Shown here: piece after piece, positions 11,359 to 20,899 of the stretch
Position numbering within the stretch: position 1 is the stretch's first letter
Layout: each line of letters begins with the position of its first letter
NCBI GenBank assembly: GCA_003567855.1
Contig: PWYM01000030.1
Location: 1-46,917 of the forward strand
Source of the DNA: Gammaproteobacteria bacterium
Lineage (GTDB): Bacteria; Pseudomonadota; Gammaproteobacteria; Steroidobacterales; PWYM01
Length of the DNA: 46,917 nt
Direction of reading: 5' to 3'
The notes under the pieces: generated by a model
Databases searched by the model: none
Told to the model about the DNA's origin: nothing
What the model saw: only the letters and a program-made list of their open reading frames with translations
Position numbers and translations under genes: made by a program

Positions 11359-11492
11359 CGGTGAAACCTCCCGGATTTTGCGCCAACAATCGGCAAGGCT
11401 AGGCCTGGCGCCGTCGCGGGGCTTGCGCGCTTTTGCGGTGAAGCAACGGTTCTTGCGCTTCCCCGGCATCAGTACCGGGGATCGATTCAGGA

Positions 11493-12377
11493 TCAACCTC
11501 GGGTGCGATGCCTGTAGGCCGTGGGCGTACAGCCGATATGGCGCCGGAAGCGCCGCGCGAAGTGCTGTGACGAGTAGCCGGTCGCAGCCGCAATCTCGGT
11601 CACCGAGAGCGATGACCGGGCCAGCAGATCTCGCGCCCGCTCGAGCCGGAGATGGACCAGGTAGCGGTGTGGCGGCATGCCGTGTCGCGCCCTGAAGGCG
11701 CGCGCGAAATGCCATGGCGACAGACCCACGAGCGCTGCCAGCTCCGTAAGTGGTAGCCGATGCGCGAGATTGTCACGCATGTAGCCGATGACCCGCGCAC
11801 ACTGCCGCGCGGTCAGCCCGTGATGCGGTGAACGCTCCGGCCGGGATTCGCCCGCGAGGCGGACCAGCCGGGCGAGTACAGCGGCCACGGCATGTTCGAC
11901 GAACAGGGCGGAGGTATCGTCACCGAGCGCCAGCTCGTGCCAGATCGCGTCGAGCGCCTGCGCCACCATCGGGTCTCGGTGGTGCCGGGCGTGCAGCGCC
12001 CCGAATTCCAGGGGATTGTCCGCGTCGCGCTGCAGGCTCGCGCGGGCCATCTCCCGGGACAGCGCGAGGAACCGGAGCCGGTGAGGCGTCGCGATGCGAC
12101 ACCATGCGGGAGCGTCCGGCGCCACGACGACGAAGTCCATCGGCAGCGCCTGCCCGCAGAACGGCCCTGCACCCAGGTTGCTCTGAAAGTGGAAGGGTTC
12201 ACCCACGCACTGGCTGATCAGCAGAACCGGGGCCGGCGACATCCGCGCCTCGCCACCCGAGCCCGCGCACTCGATCATCAGCAGGGATCGGTCCGGTCCG
12301 CTGCGCAGCGTGACCCCGGCGGCACCCCTGGAAGTGCCGGCAAGCACCGAGCGCATCGACGCTATGGCGGTACTCAT
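11493..12377 (-). CDS. AraC-family transcriptional regulator
   Basis: C-terminal double HTH: LPLTELAALVGLSPWHFARAFRARHGMPPHRYLVHLRLERARDLLARSSLSVTEIAAATGYSSQHFARRFRRHIGCTPTAYR. Confidence 0.94.
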   Translation of the reverse strand: MSTAIASMRSVLAGTSRGAAGVTLRSGPDRSLLMIECAGSGGEARMSPAPVLLISQCVGEPFHFQSNLGAGPFCGQALPMDFVVVAPDAPAWCRIATPHRLRFLALSREMARASLQRDADNPLEFGALHARHHRDPMVAQALDAIWHELALGDDTSALFVEHAVAAVLARLVRLAGESRPERSPHHGLTARQCARVIGYMRDNLAHRLPLTELAALVGLSPWHFARAFRARHGMPPHRYLVHLRLERARDLLARSSLSVTEIAAATGYSSQHFARRFRRHIGCTPTAYRHRTRG

Positions 12378-12562
12378 GTGTGCCTCCGCCGCGGACCGCG
12401 AGTGCCCATGGTAACCGGGATGGCCACCCCGCGCCCCGACTGGCCGAACCGTCGCCCGCCTTGGCATGATGCGCACCTCAGAGGCACATCGGGCCTTCGC
12501 CAGGCCTGTTTGTGGCTCGGTGTACCGGTGCCTGCTCCAACCGCGACCGACAGGGGGCATTC

Positions 12563-13597
12563 ATGACCAAACGCATCGTCGTCTGTGCCGACGGCACCTG
12601 GAACCGCCCCGAGGAAGACGTCGAGTCCGACGTCGCGACCAACGTGCTGCGCATGGCGCGCGCGATCAGGCCCTGGGACGGCGAGGACAGTCCGCAGCAC
12701 GTGTTCTATGACTGGGGTATCGGCTCCTACCACGCGCGCATCAGTGGCGGCATCACCGGGCGCGGCATCCACAAGAACATCATGGACGGCTACCGCTACA
12801 TCGTGCAGAACTACACGCCGGGCGCGGAGATCTACCTGTTCGGCTTCAGCCGCGGCGCGTACACCGTGCGCAGCCTCTGCGGGCTGATCAACAACTGCGG
12901 CATTCTCAAGCGCCCCGATGCCAGCCTCATCCAGTCCGCGTTCAACCACTACAAGCGCGAGGGCGCCGACCACGCGCCCAAGGGCACGGCATCGGTCGCG
13001 TTCCGCAAGAAGCATTCACACCCGTCGCGCAAGGTGCGCTTCGTAGGTGTCTGGGACACGGTCGGCGCGCTCGGCGTGCCGATCTCTTTTCTGGGCCTGT
13101 TCGACCGCACCGACGAGTTCTACGACACCAATCTCGGCGCCAACGTTTCCATCGCGCGCCACGCGCTGGCGATAGACGAGCTGCGCCGCGACTTCGAACC
13201 GACGATCTGGCTGCCGCGCGAAGGGCTGGACCTGAAGCAGGTCTGGTTCGCCGGCGCGCACAGTGACGTGGGCGGCGGATACCGTCCGGACCGTGACGAC
13301 CGGCTGGCGTCGGACGTGCCTCTGCGCTGGATGATGGCCGAGGCCGAGGCCGCGGGGCTGAAACTCGAGCCGCATCTGAAGCGCGGCCTGCTCGACAGCG
13401 CAGAGGCGCGTACCCACCGCTCGCGGCGCCACGTCTTCCGGCTGCGACGCCCGTACCTCCGGCCGCTGTACGACCCGGACCGCCCGACCGGCATCCACCG
13501 CTCGGTGAAGGCGCGCTACGAAGCCGATCCCAAATACCGGCCGCGCAACCTCGAGGACTTCCTCGAGGCCCACGGCTGGCCCGACGCGCTGCACTGA
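12563..13597 (+). CDS. DUF2235 domain protein (T6SS phospholipase-like alpha/beta hydrolase)
   Basis: MTKRIVVCADGTWNRPEED..., GFSRGAYTVRSLCGLINNCGIL, VGVWDTVGALGVP, AGAHSDVGGGY. Confidence 0.92.
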   Translation: MTKRIVVCADGTWNRPEEDVESDVATNVLRMARAIRPWDGEDSPQHVFYDWGIGSYHARISGGITGRGIHKNIMDGYRYIVQNYTPGAEIYLFGFSRGAYTVRSLCGLINNCGILKRPDASLIQSAFNHYKREGADHAPKGTASVAFRKKHSHPSRKVRFVGVWDTVGALGVPISFLGLFDRTDEFYDTNLGANVSIARHALAIDELRRDFEPTIWLPREGLDLKQVWFAGAHSDVGGGYRPDRDDRLASDVPLRWMMAEAEAAGLKLEPHLKRGLLDSAEARTHRSRRHVFRLRRPYLRPLYDPDRPTGIHRSVKARYEADPKYRPRNLEDFLEAHGWPDALH

Positions 13598-13618
13598 CTG
13601 CAGACGCCGCCGGACGGT

Positions 13619-15190
13619 TCAGCGCGCCGCAGGCGCCGGTTCTGCCTCGTCGACGAGTCGCGCGGCGACCAGTCGCACCTCGAGTTCGCGCGCACCCGAC
13701 ACTTCGGCGGCGCTCGCGATCGTCTCCTGCACGGTCGCACCGGCGGCGACCGCGCTGCGCAGCGCGCGGCGCTCCTCGCGCAGCCTTCCGGCCGCGTCGC
13801 GATAGCGCAGCTCGACGACGAGCCCGGTCACGGCAAGCGGCTGCGGGTTGTGGACCTCGGCCACCAGCCGGCCCTGCGCGTCGGTCCCGTGGCGCAGTCG
13901 CAGGTAGTCGCCCGGATTGTCGGCGAGGTCCAGGCGAAGCAGCGCCCGCTGCGCCGCGCGGCCGGCCTCGGAGTTCGGGCTCGCGGCGCGGCGGTAGTAG
14001 TCCTTGGCGCCCGGGAGGTCGCCTTCGCGCTCGGCCACCACGCCGAGCCCGTAGTAGGCCGGCACGGTCGGCAGCAGCGCCACGCTCTGTCGAAGGTCCT
14101 CGCCCGCGGCCTGCCACTGCTCGAGCGCGAGCCGTGCAAGCCCGCTCTGCAGCGGGAAGTAGAAGAAGCCGGGGTCGCGTTCGACCGCCTGCCGGTAGTC
14201 GGCAAGCGCGTCGCCCGGACGCTGCTGCATGCGTGCGACGTCGCCGCGCAATGCGTAGCCGTGCGCTTCCTGCGGCAGCAGCGCGATCGCCTCGTCGGCA
14301 CGCGCCCGCGCGGTGTCGTAGTCGCGCTCGACGAGCGCCTTCCGGCCGGCATCGATCAGCTCGTAGGCCGGCTGCTGCTCACGCAGCGTGGCGGTGGCCT
14401 CGAGGTAGGCCGTGCGACCGGACTCGCCACCCGATGGCAGCTCTGCTGCGGTCGCTCGGTTGGCGCGCACGCGTTCCTGCGTCGGCGGGTGACTCGCGAA
14501 CAGGCCGCTCAGCCAGTCCTGGCGCCGGTCCCCGGACAACCGCACGAAGGTCTCCTGCAGTTCGACGGCGCCCTGCGTGTCATAGCCTGCGCGTGACATG
14601 TAGAGCATGCCGTAGCGGTCGGCCTCGAGCTCGGCGCCGCGGCTGTAGCGCTGGCTGACGAGCTGCGCGGCGACTGACAGCCCGCCGACGGCGAGGTGAC
14701 CGAAGCCGGAATCGCCCGACGCGATCGCGCCTGCCAGTATCACGCCCTGGAGCAGCATCGCGCGCTGCTGGGCGCGCGCGCCATGACGTGCCGCCGCGTG
14801 CACGATCTCGTGGCCGAGCACCGCCGCGAGCTCGGCCTCCGATTGCATCTCCAGCAGCAGGCCGCGGTTGATCGCGATCTTGCCACCGGGCAATGCCCAG
14901 GCGTTGGGCACGCTCGAATTGATCACTGCGAACTGGTAGGGCAGCTCCCGGTCGGAGACCTCGGCAAGCCGGCGGCCGACCTCCTCGATGTACGCGGTGA
15001 GCGCCGGGTCGAGGCGGTACTCGCCACCCTGCATCTGCAGGCTGGGCGCATAGTACTGCTCGCCGATCTGGATCTCGTCGGCGGTGGTGATCAGGCCGAG
15101 CTCGCGCTGGCCGGTCACGGGATTCACGGCGCAGGCGGTGGTAGCCAGCACCGTGACGAGGACGATAATTACGCGTCGCCACATAGGCAT
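13619..15190 (-). CDS. M48-family zinc metalloprotease with TPRs (BepA-like lipoprotein)
   Basis: Lipobox-like TTACAVNPVTGQRELGLIT; HEIVHAAARHGA; ELEADRYGM; C-terminal TPRs. Confidence 0.92.
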   Translation of the reverse strand: MPMWRRVIIVLVTVLATTACAVNPVTGQRELGLITTADEIQIGEQYYAPSLQMQGGEYRLDPALTAYIEEVGRRLAEVSDRELPYQFAVINSSVPNAWALPGGKIAINRGLLLEMQSEAELAAVLGHEIVHAAARHGARAQQRAMLLQGVILAGAIASGDSGFGHLAVGGLSVAAQLVSQRYSRGAELEADRYGMLYMSRAGYDTQGAVELQETFVRLSGDRRQDWLSGLFASHPPTQERVRANRATAAELPSGGESGRTAYLEATATLREQQPAYELIDAGRKALVERDYDTARARADEAIALLPQEAHGYALRGDVARMQQRPGDALADYRQAVERDPGFFYFPLQSGLARLALEQWQAAGEDLRQSVALLPTVPAYYGLGVVAEREGDLPGAKDYYRRAASPNSEAGRAAQRALLRLDLADNPGDYLRLRHGTDAQGRLVAEVHNPQPLAVTGLVVELRYRDAAGRLREERRALRSAVAAGATVQETIASAAEVSGARELEVRLVAARLVDEAEPAPAAR

Positions 15191-15199
15191 CAGTCCGGT

Positions 15200-17008
15200 T
15201 CAGAGGGGAAACAGTATCGGCACCACGAACAGCGTCGCGACGAGGATGATCAGCTGCAGCGGGATGCCCGCGCGGGCGAAGTCGGCAAAACGGTAACCGC
15301 CCGGGTTCAGCACCAGGGTGTTGACCGGCGAGGCCACGGGCGTTGCAAACGCGGTGGATGCGGCGATCGCGACGGTCATCAGCATTGCGTGCGGGTTGAC
15401 GCCCATGCCTAACGCGGCCTGCAGCGCGATCGGCGCGACCAGCACCGTCGTCGCGGTGTTCGACACGATCTGGCTCAACACCGACGTGAACACGAACAGC
15501 GCGGCCATCAGCGCGATCGGCCCGAGTTCGCCGGTCAGCCCCATCAGCAAGTCGGTGGCCATCGCCATGCCACCGGTGTTGTCGAGTGCGGTTGCCATCG
15601 GGATGATCGCAGCGATCAGGATCACGCTCTCCCAGTTGATGCTGCGGTAGGCCTGGTCCATCGTCAGGCAGCGCGTGAGCACCAGCAGCGTCGCCGCACC
15701 GAGCACCGCGATGACGTTGGCGACCAAGCCGAAGGTCATCACCACCATCATCGCGACCATCACCGCGATCGCGATCGGTGCATGGCTGCGCCGCCGTTCG
15801 CTGACCTCGCCACCGCCGAGCAGCACCAGGTCACGCACGCCGGCACCGAGTGCGGCGATCGCATTGAGCCGGCCGGTCAGCAGCAGCGCGTCTCCGGAGG
15901 CCAGGGGGCGATCGAGATCCGGCGGCCCTGCCGCGTCACCGGCAGGGCGTTCGCCGAGCACCGTAACCCCACGGCTGCTGCGCAGGCGCAGCTCGCGCAG
16001 CGAGCGGCCGACGTAGCCGGAGCGCGGCGGCACCAGCGCCTCGCTCAGCCGCAGCGGTGCCGGCAGCTCGGGCGCCCACTCGAGCACCTCGAGGCCGAAG
16101 CGCTCTGCCACTGCGGCGATATGCTCGTGCCGGCCGCTCACGTACAGCGCGTCGCCTTCGCGGATCACGCTGCCCGGTTCCGCGGGCCGGACCTGGCGGC
16201 CCGTGTCGGTGAGGCTGTCGATCGCCAGAATCGTCACGCCATGGTCGTCGCGCAGGCGCGTGTCGGCAACGCTGCGCCCGACCAGCGGTGCGCCCTCGGG
16301 CAACCATACGTGCGCGAGCTGCTGATCGAGCGCGTAGTCGCTGAACAGCTCGAGCCAGTCAGGCCCGGGGCTCACGTGGTCGCCGTGGGGCGTGTCGCGC
16401 TCCGGAACCAGCCTGGGGCTGAGCAGCACCATGAACACGATGCCGATCGCGAGCATGACGATGCCCACGGGCGTGAACTCGAAGAACCCGAACGGTTCGA
16501 GCCCCGCCTGCGCGAGCGTGTTGCTCGCAATCAGGTTTGGCGGCGTGCCGATCAGGGTCTGCATGCCACCCAGCAGCGACGCGAAAGCGAGCGGAATGAG
16601 CAGTCGAGACGGACTGATGCCGCGGCTGCGCGCGATCGCGATCACCACCGGCAGCATCACCGCGACCGTGCCGGTGGAGCTCAGAAACGCCGACAGGAAC
16701 GCGGTGACCAGCATGATCACGGCGACCAGCCGCGCCGGACTCTGGCCGGCGATACGTTCCACCCAGCGGCCCATCGCGTCGGCGACGCCGGTGTTGAACA
16801 GACCCGCGCCGACGACGAACAACCCCGCGATCATCAGGACCACGGGTTCCGAAAAGCCCGCGATCGCCTCGCTCGTGGACACCACGCCGGTGAGCGCGAG
16901 CGCGAGCAGCGCCATCAGCGCCACCACGTCCAGGCGCAGGCGGTCGCTGACGAACAGCGCCAGCGTCACCGCCAGCACGGCGAGGACGATGAGAAGGTCG
17001 GCATTCAA
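15200..17008 (-). CDS. SLC13-family permease with TrkA-C domains (paralogous type to 2605-4419)
   Basis: MNADLLIVLAVLAVTLALFVSDRLRLDVVALMALLALALTGVVS...; FLSAFLSSTGTVAVMLPV; two RCK_C-like modules. Confidence 0.92.
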   Translation of the reverse strand: MNADLLIVLAVLAVTLALFVSDRLRLDVVALMALLALALTGVVSTSEAIAGFSEPVVLMIAGLFVVGAGLFNTGVADAMGRWVERIAGQSPARLVAVIMLVTAFLSAFLSSTGTVAVMLPVVIAIARSRGISPSRLLIPLAFASLLGGMQTLIGTPPNLIASNTLAQAGLEPFGFFEFTPVGIVMLAIGIVFMVLLSPRLVPERDTPHGDHVSPGPDWLELFSDYALDQQLAHVWLPEGAPLVGRSVADTRLRDDHGVTILAIDSLTDTGRQVRPAEPGSVIREGDALYVSGRHEHIAAVAERFGLEVLEWAPELPAPLRLSEALVPPRSGYVGRSLRELRLRSSRGVTVLGERPAGDAAGPPDLDRPLASGDALLLTGRLNAIAALGAGVRDLVLLGGGEVSERRRSHAPIAIAVMVAMMVVMTFGLVANVIAVLGAATLLVLTRCLTMDQAYRSINWESVILIAAIIPMATALDNTGGMAMATDLLMGLTGELGPIALMAALFVFTSVLSQIVSNTATTVLVAPIALQAALGMGVNPHAMLMTVAIAASTAFATPVASPVNTLVLNPGGYRFADFARAGIPLQLIILVATLFVVPILFPL

Positions 17009-17115
17009 CAGGTGCGCACTCCCACGGACTCCGGGACGGAGACACCTCGACGGAGCATGTTATCGAAGCCCGGCTTGCCGTTGGAGCCTGACCAGGCCAG
17101 GCAGCGACGCGACGG

Positions 17116-18138
17116 TCAGTTGTAGGTCAGCCGCGAGGATTTACCCCCGAACACCCGGTAGGCGAAGATCGAATACCCGATGATCATCGGCAGTACGAAC
17201 ATCGTACCGACGAGAATAATCATCAGTGATTCGGGCGCCGCGGCGGCGTCCCAGATCGTGATCTGCTCGACGACGAGGTACGGGAACAGGCTGTAGGCCA
17301 GGCCGTAGAACGCAAGCAGGAATATGCCGATGGTCGTGATGAACGGTACGCGCACACCGTATTCGTTGCCGGCCGACAGACGCACCGGCAGACGCCGGAG
17401 ACTGCGCTCGAGGACCAGGAACAGCGTGATCGTGGCCAGCGGGACCGGCGCGAGCAGCACCAGGTAAGGCAGTGAAAACCACTTGTCGAAGATGCGATCG
17501 GAGAGCAGAGGCGTGGCAACCGAGATCGCGGCGACACCCAGCGCGGTCAATAGCAGCGCCCTGCGCGCCCAGCCCACCGCGCGAAGCTGAAGTTCGCCGT
17601 CGGTCTTGATGATCAGCCAGGTCGCGCCCATCAGCACGTATCCCGCGGCGAGGCAGCCGGCGATCAGCAGCGCGAACAGATGCACGCCGGCGCCGGTCGC
17701 GAACCCCATCACGAGCAGCCCCAGCATGAAGCCCTGAGCGAGCGAAGCGATCAGCGAGCCGGCGAAGAACGCCCGGTCCCAGGCCTTGCGGTGGTGGGCC
17801 TTGGCCTTGATGCGGAATTCGAACGCGACCCCCCGCAGCGTCAGCCCGACGAGCATCAGCGCGACTGGGAGGTACAGCGCGCCGAGGATCACGCCGTGGG
17901 CCAGCGGAAAAGCGACGAGCAGCACACCGACGCCGAGCACCAGCCAGGTCTCGTTGGCGTCCCAGAACGGGCCGATCGAGGCGACCATGAGATCCTGCTG
18001 CTCGGCGTCGCCGAGCGGAAAGAGGATGCCGACACCGAGGTCGAAGCCGTCGAGCACCACGTAGGCGAGCATCGACACGCCCATGATGGCCAGAAAGGCC
18101 ACCGGCAGCCAGCCGGCCGGTGTCGCCAGCTCAGGCAT
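17116..18138 (-). CDS. cydB: Cytochrome bd-type (CIO-like) ubiquinol oxidase subunit II
   Basis: MPELATPAGWLPVAFLAIMGVSMLAYVVLDGFDLGVGILFPLGDAEQQDLMVASIGPFWDANETWLVL. Confidence 0.94.
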   Translation of the reverse strand: MPELATPAGWLPVAFLAIMGVSMLAYVVLDGFDLGVGILFPLGDAEQQDLMVASIGPFWDANETWLVLGVGVLLVAFPLAHGVILGALYLPVALMLVGLTLRGVAFEFRIKAKAHHRKAWDRAFFAGSLIASLAQGFMLGLLVMGFATGAGVHLFALLIAGCLAAGYVLMGATWLIIKTDGELQLRAVGWARRALLLTALGVAAISVATPLLSDRIFDKWFSLPYLVLLAPVPLATITLFLVLERSLRRLPVRLSAGNEYGVRVPFITTIGIFLLAFYGLAYSLFPYLVVEQITIWDAAAAPESLMIILVGTMFVLPMIIGYSIFAYRVFGGKSSRLTYN

Positions 18139-19543
18139 GGGAGACACCCTCGTTTGCCGGCCCGGGCAGTCGGGTGTCGCGCGGCTGGCGAAAGCCCTCG
18201 AAATCGGGGGCATCGTCGCGGGCACCGAAGGGCCTGGCGTCCTTGTCCCGGCGCGCAAGATGGAAGACGACGCTCACGTACGCGACCGTGAGGAGCACGT
18301 AAATGCACAGGTAGATTGAAAGGCTGACACCGATCAACGACGCGGGCACGTCGCCGACCGCGTCGGCCGTGGTGAGCACACCATGCACCAGCCATGGCTG
18401 GCGGCCGATTTCGGTCGTGTACCACCCCGCGAGCACCGCAATCCAGCCGGAGAAACTCATCGCGATCAGGCCTCGCAGCATCCAGGAGGCGGGCATGCCA
18501 CGGCGACGCCACTGCCACAGCGCGAGCCAGCTTGCGATCCACATCAGAAGACCCACCCCGACCATGATCCGAAACGACCAGAACACTGGGGCCACCGGCG
18601 GGTGCTCGCCGATAAAGTCATTCAGGCCCGGGAGTTCACCGTCGGGGTCGTGCGTGAGGATCAGCGAGGCGAGCTTCGGGACCGCGACCGCGAGACGCGT
18701 CTCGCGCGCCTCCTCGTCCGGCAGGCCGAACAGCGTCAGCGGGGCGCCCCGCTGGGTTTCCCAGATGCCTTCGATCGCGGCGACCTTTGCAGGCTGGTGC
18801 TCGAGGGAGTTCAGGCCGTGCAGATCGCCGACGAGCACCTGCACCGGCATCAGGCAGGCTCCCATGATCAGGCCTGTGCGCAGCGTCAGCCGCACCTGCG
18901 CGCCGCGGTCGCCGCGATACCAGCGGTAAGCGGACAGGCCCGCCATCAGGAACGCGACCGTCAGGAACGACGCAAGCATCATGTGGGCGAAGCGGTAGGG
19001 CATCGAGGGATTGAACACGATGTCCCACCAGCTCGTGGCATAGGCGACACCGTCGCGCATCTCGAACCCTGACGGCGTGTGCATCCACGAGTTCAGGACG
19101 AGGATCCAGAAAGCCGAGAGCGTAGTGCCCACGGCCACCAGCACGGTGGCCAGCATGTGTACGCGCTCGCTGACCCGACGATAGCCGAACAGCATGATGC
19201 CGAGGAACGCGGCCTCGAGGAAAAACGCGGTTATGATCTCGTAGGCAAGCAGCGGTCCGGCAATGTTGCCCACCGCGTTCATGAAGCCCGGCCAGTTGGT
19301 GCCGAACTGGAAGCTCATGGTGATGCCGCTGACCACGCCAAGCGCGAAACTCAACGCGAACACTTTGACCCAGAAGCCGTAAGAGTTCATCCACGCGGCG
19401 TCGCCGGTGCGCCGCGCCTGCCACTTGAAGTACACGAGCACCCACGCGAGCCCCATCGTGATCGTGGGGAAAAGGATATGAAAGCTGATGTTTGCCGCGA
19501 ACTGGATGCGCGCGAGCATCAACGGGTCCATGGCGGTGTCCAT
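18131..19543 (-). CDS. cydA: Cytochrome bd-type (CIO-like) ubiquinol oxidase subunit I
   Basis: MDPLMLARIQFAANISFHILFPTITMGLAWVLVYFKW; GFWVKVFALSFALGVVSGITMSFQFGTNWPGF; GWYTTEIGRQPWLVHGVLTTADAVG; short Q-loop. Confidence 0.94.
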   Translation of the reverse strand: MDTAMDPLMLARIQFAANISFHILFPTITMGLAWVLVYFKWQARRTGDAAWMNSYGFWVKVFALSFALGVVSGITMSFQFGTNWPGFMNAVGNIAGPLLAYEIITAFFLEAAFLGIMLFGYRRVSERVHMLATVLVAVGTTLSAFWILVLNSWMHTPSGFEMRDGVAYATSWWDIVFNPSMPYRFAHMMLASFLTVAFLMAGLSAYRWYRGDRGAQVRLTLRTGLIMGACLMPVQVLVGDLHGLNSLEHQPAKVAAIEGIWETQRGAPLTLFGLPDEEARETRLAVAVPKLASLILTHDPDGELPGLNDFIGEHPPVAPVFWSFRIMVGVGLLMWIASWLALWQWRRRGMPASWMLRGLIAMSFSGWIAVLAGWYTTEIGRQPWLVHGVLTTADAVGDVPASLIGVSLSIYLCIYVLLTVAYVSVVFHLARRDKDARPFGARDDAPDFEGFRQPRDTRLPGPANEGVSHA

Positions 19544-20130
19544 CAGGTCTCCTCGGCGTCCCGCCTTCCGCGACGACGAACTCTGCCGGCCGAAGCGCGC
19601 AATCGGTCCTTTGCTTCCAGCAGTTTCGCGACCCGGCTGCCCATCCTGATCAACCGGGCCAGCGTGTCCGGCGGCAGCCGGTTCATCTCGTTGAACCAGG
19701 TCGTCAACTGGTCCATCAGTTCATACATTTCGCGCATGCGCGCCTGCGCGTGTGCCTCTTCCGCCGAGCCGGGCGTCTCGAGCAGCGCCTCGCGCAGCAT
19801 CGAGAGCGTGGGCTCGATCTCGCGGCGCTGACGCTCCTCGGCGAGCGTGCTGAAGATGTGCCACACGTCCTGTGGCGCCGAGAAGTACTCGCGCCGGTCG
19901 CCCGGGTGATGCTCGAGGCGCACCAGCCGCCACGCCTGCAGCTCGCGCAGGCCCATGCTGACGTTCGAGCGCGAGATCCCGAGCTTGGCCGTGATGTCGT
20001 CGGCATTAAGCGGCCGCGGCGACACGTAAAGCAGCGCGTACATCTGCCCGAGCGTGCGGTTCAGGCCCCAGCGGCTGCCCATTTCGCCGAAATGCAGCAC
20101 GAAACCCTGGACGAGCGGCGGCAGTTTCAT
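19543..20130 (-). CDS. GbsR/MarR-family transcriptional regulator
   Basis: MKLPPLVQGFVLHFGEMGSRWGLNRTLGQMYALLYVSPRPLNADDITAKLGISRSNVSMGLRELQAWRLVRLEHHPGDRREYFSAPQDVW. Confidence 0.92.
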   Translation of the reverse strand: MKLPPLVQGFVLHFGEMGSRWGLNRTLGQMYALLYVSPRPLNADDITAKLGISRSNVSMGLRELQAWRLVRLEHHPGDRREYFSAPQDVWHIFSTLAEERQRREIEPTLSMLREALLETPGSAEEAHAQARMREMYELMDQLTTWFNEMNRLPPDTLARLIRMGSRVAKLLEAKDRLRASAGRVRRRGRRDAEET

Positions 20131-20140
20131 GGTTATGGGA

Positions 20141-20158
20141 TTTCAGAAATTTCTGAAA
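20141..20158. promoter_or_regulatory. 18-bp perfect palindrome TTTCAGAAATTTCTGAAA, candidate operator
   Basis: Self-complementary sequence 10 bp upstream of the GbsR-like start, just downstream of an extended -10 (TGCTAGAAT, minus strand). Confidence 0.75.
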
Positions 20159-20166
20159 GTTCCGTA

Positions 20167-20172
20167 ATTCTA
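20167..20172 (-). promoter_or_regulatory. Candidate extended -10 (TGC-TAGAAT) of the gbsR-cydAB operon
   Basis: TGCTAGAAT on minus strand 37 bp upstream of regulator ATG. Confidence 0.5.
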
Positions 20173-20360
20173 GCATTGACGATGCCGCCGGAGACACGAG
20201 TTGCGGGCGCGCGCCAGGCGTCCGGCACGCAGACACTTACCGGCGCGACAGGGCGAAAGTCGTGCACGGCACGGCCGCACGCTTGCGCGCATGGTAATGA
20301 CACCGTTTTTCGCGCCACCGCCGTACAATGGATTCGATCCCTGCTGCACGGAGCGCCCCG

Positions 20361-20846
20361 ATGCCATCCTTCGACGTCGTGTCCGAAGTCGACATACACG
20401 AGGTTACCAACGCGGTCGACCAGGCCAACCGCGAGGTCGGCACCCGCTTCGACTTCAAGGGCACTGACGCGCGTTTCGAGCTCGAGGAACAGAAAATCAC
20501 GCTGCACGCGCAGGCAGATTTCCAGCTCCAGCAGATGCTCGACATCCTGTTGCCGAGGCTCGCCAAGCGCGGCGTGGACGTGAACTGTCTGGACCTCACC
20601 GGCGAGCCGGTGACCTCCGGCCAGCGCGTCTACCAGGTCGTGGCGATCCGCTCGGGCATAGACCGTGAGCTTGCGTCGAAGATCGTCAAGCTCGTGAAGG
20701 GGTCCAAGCTGAAGGTGCAGACCGCGATCCAAGGCGACCAGCTGCGCGTGACCGGCAAGAAGCGCGATGAACTGCAGCAGGTCATCGCGCTGCTCAAGGA
20801 CGCCGACCTCGACCTGCCGCTGCAATACCAGAACTTCCGCGACTGA
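20361..20846 (+). CDS. yajQ: YajQ-family nucleotide/c-di-GMP-binding protein
   Basis: MPSFDVVSEVDIHEVTNAVDQANREVGTRFDFKGTDARFE...DLPLQYQNFRD. Confidence 0.96.
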   Translation: MPSFDVVSEVDIHEVTNAVDQANREVGTRFDFKGTDARFELEEQKITLHAQADFQLQQMLDILLPRLAKRGVDVNCLDLTGEPVTSGQRVYQVVAIRSGIDRELASKIVKLVKGSKLKVQTAIQGDQLRVTGKKRDELQQVIALLKDADLDLPLQYQNFRD

Positions 20847-20899
20847 ACGGGGCCCGCGGCGCGGCCGTCGGGCCGGCGCGGATCCCTGGAGGCGTTCAC

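Noticed and set aside
15782-17125. 447-aa plus-strand ORF opposite the second SLC13 permease
   Set aside because: Same mirror-frame artefact.
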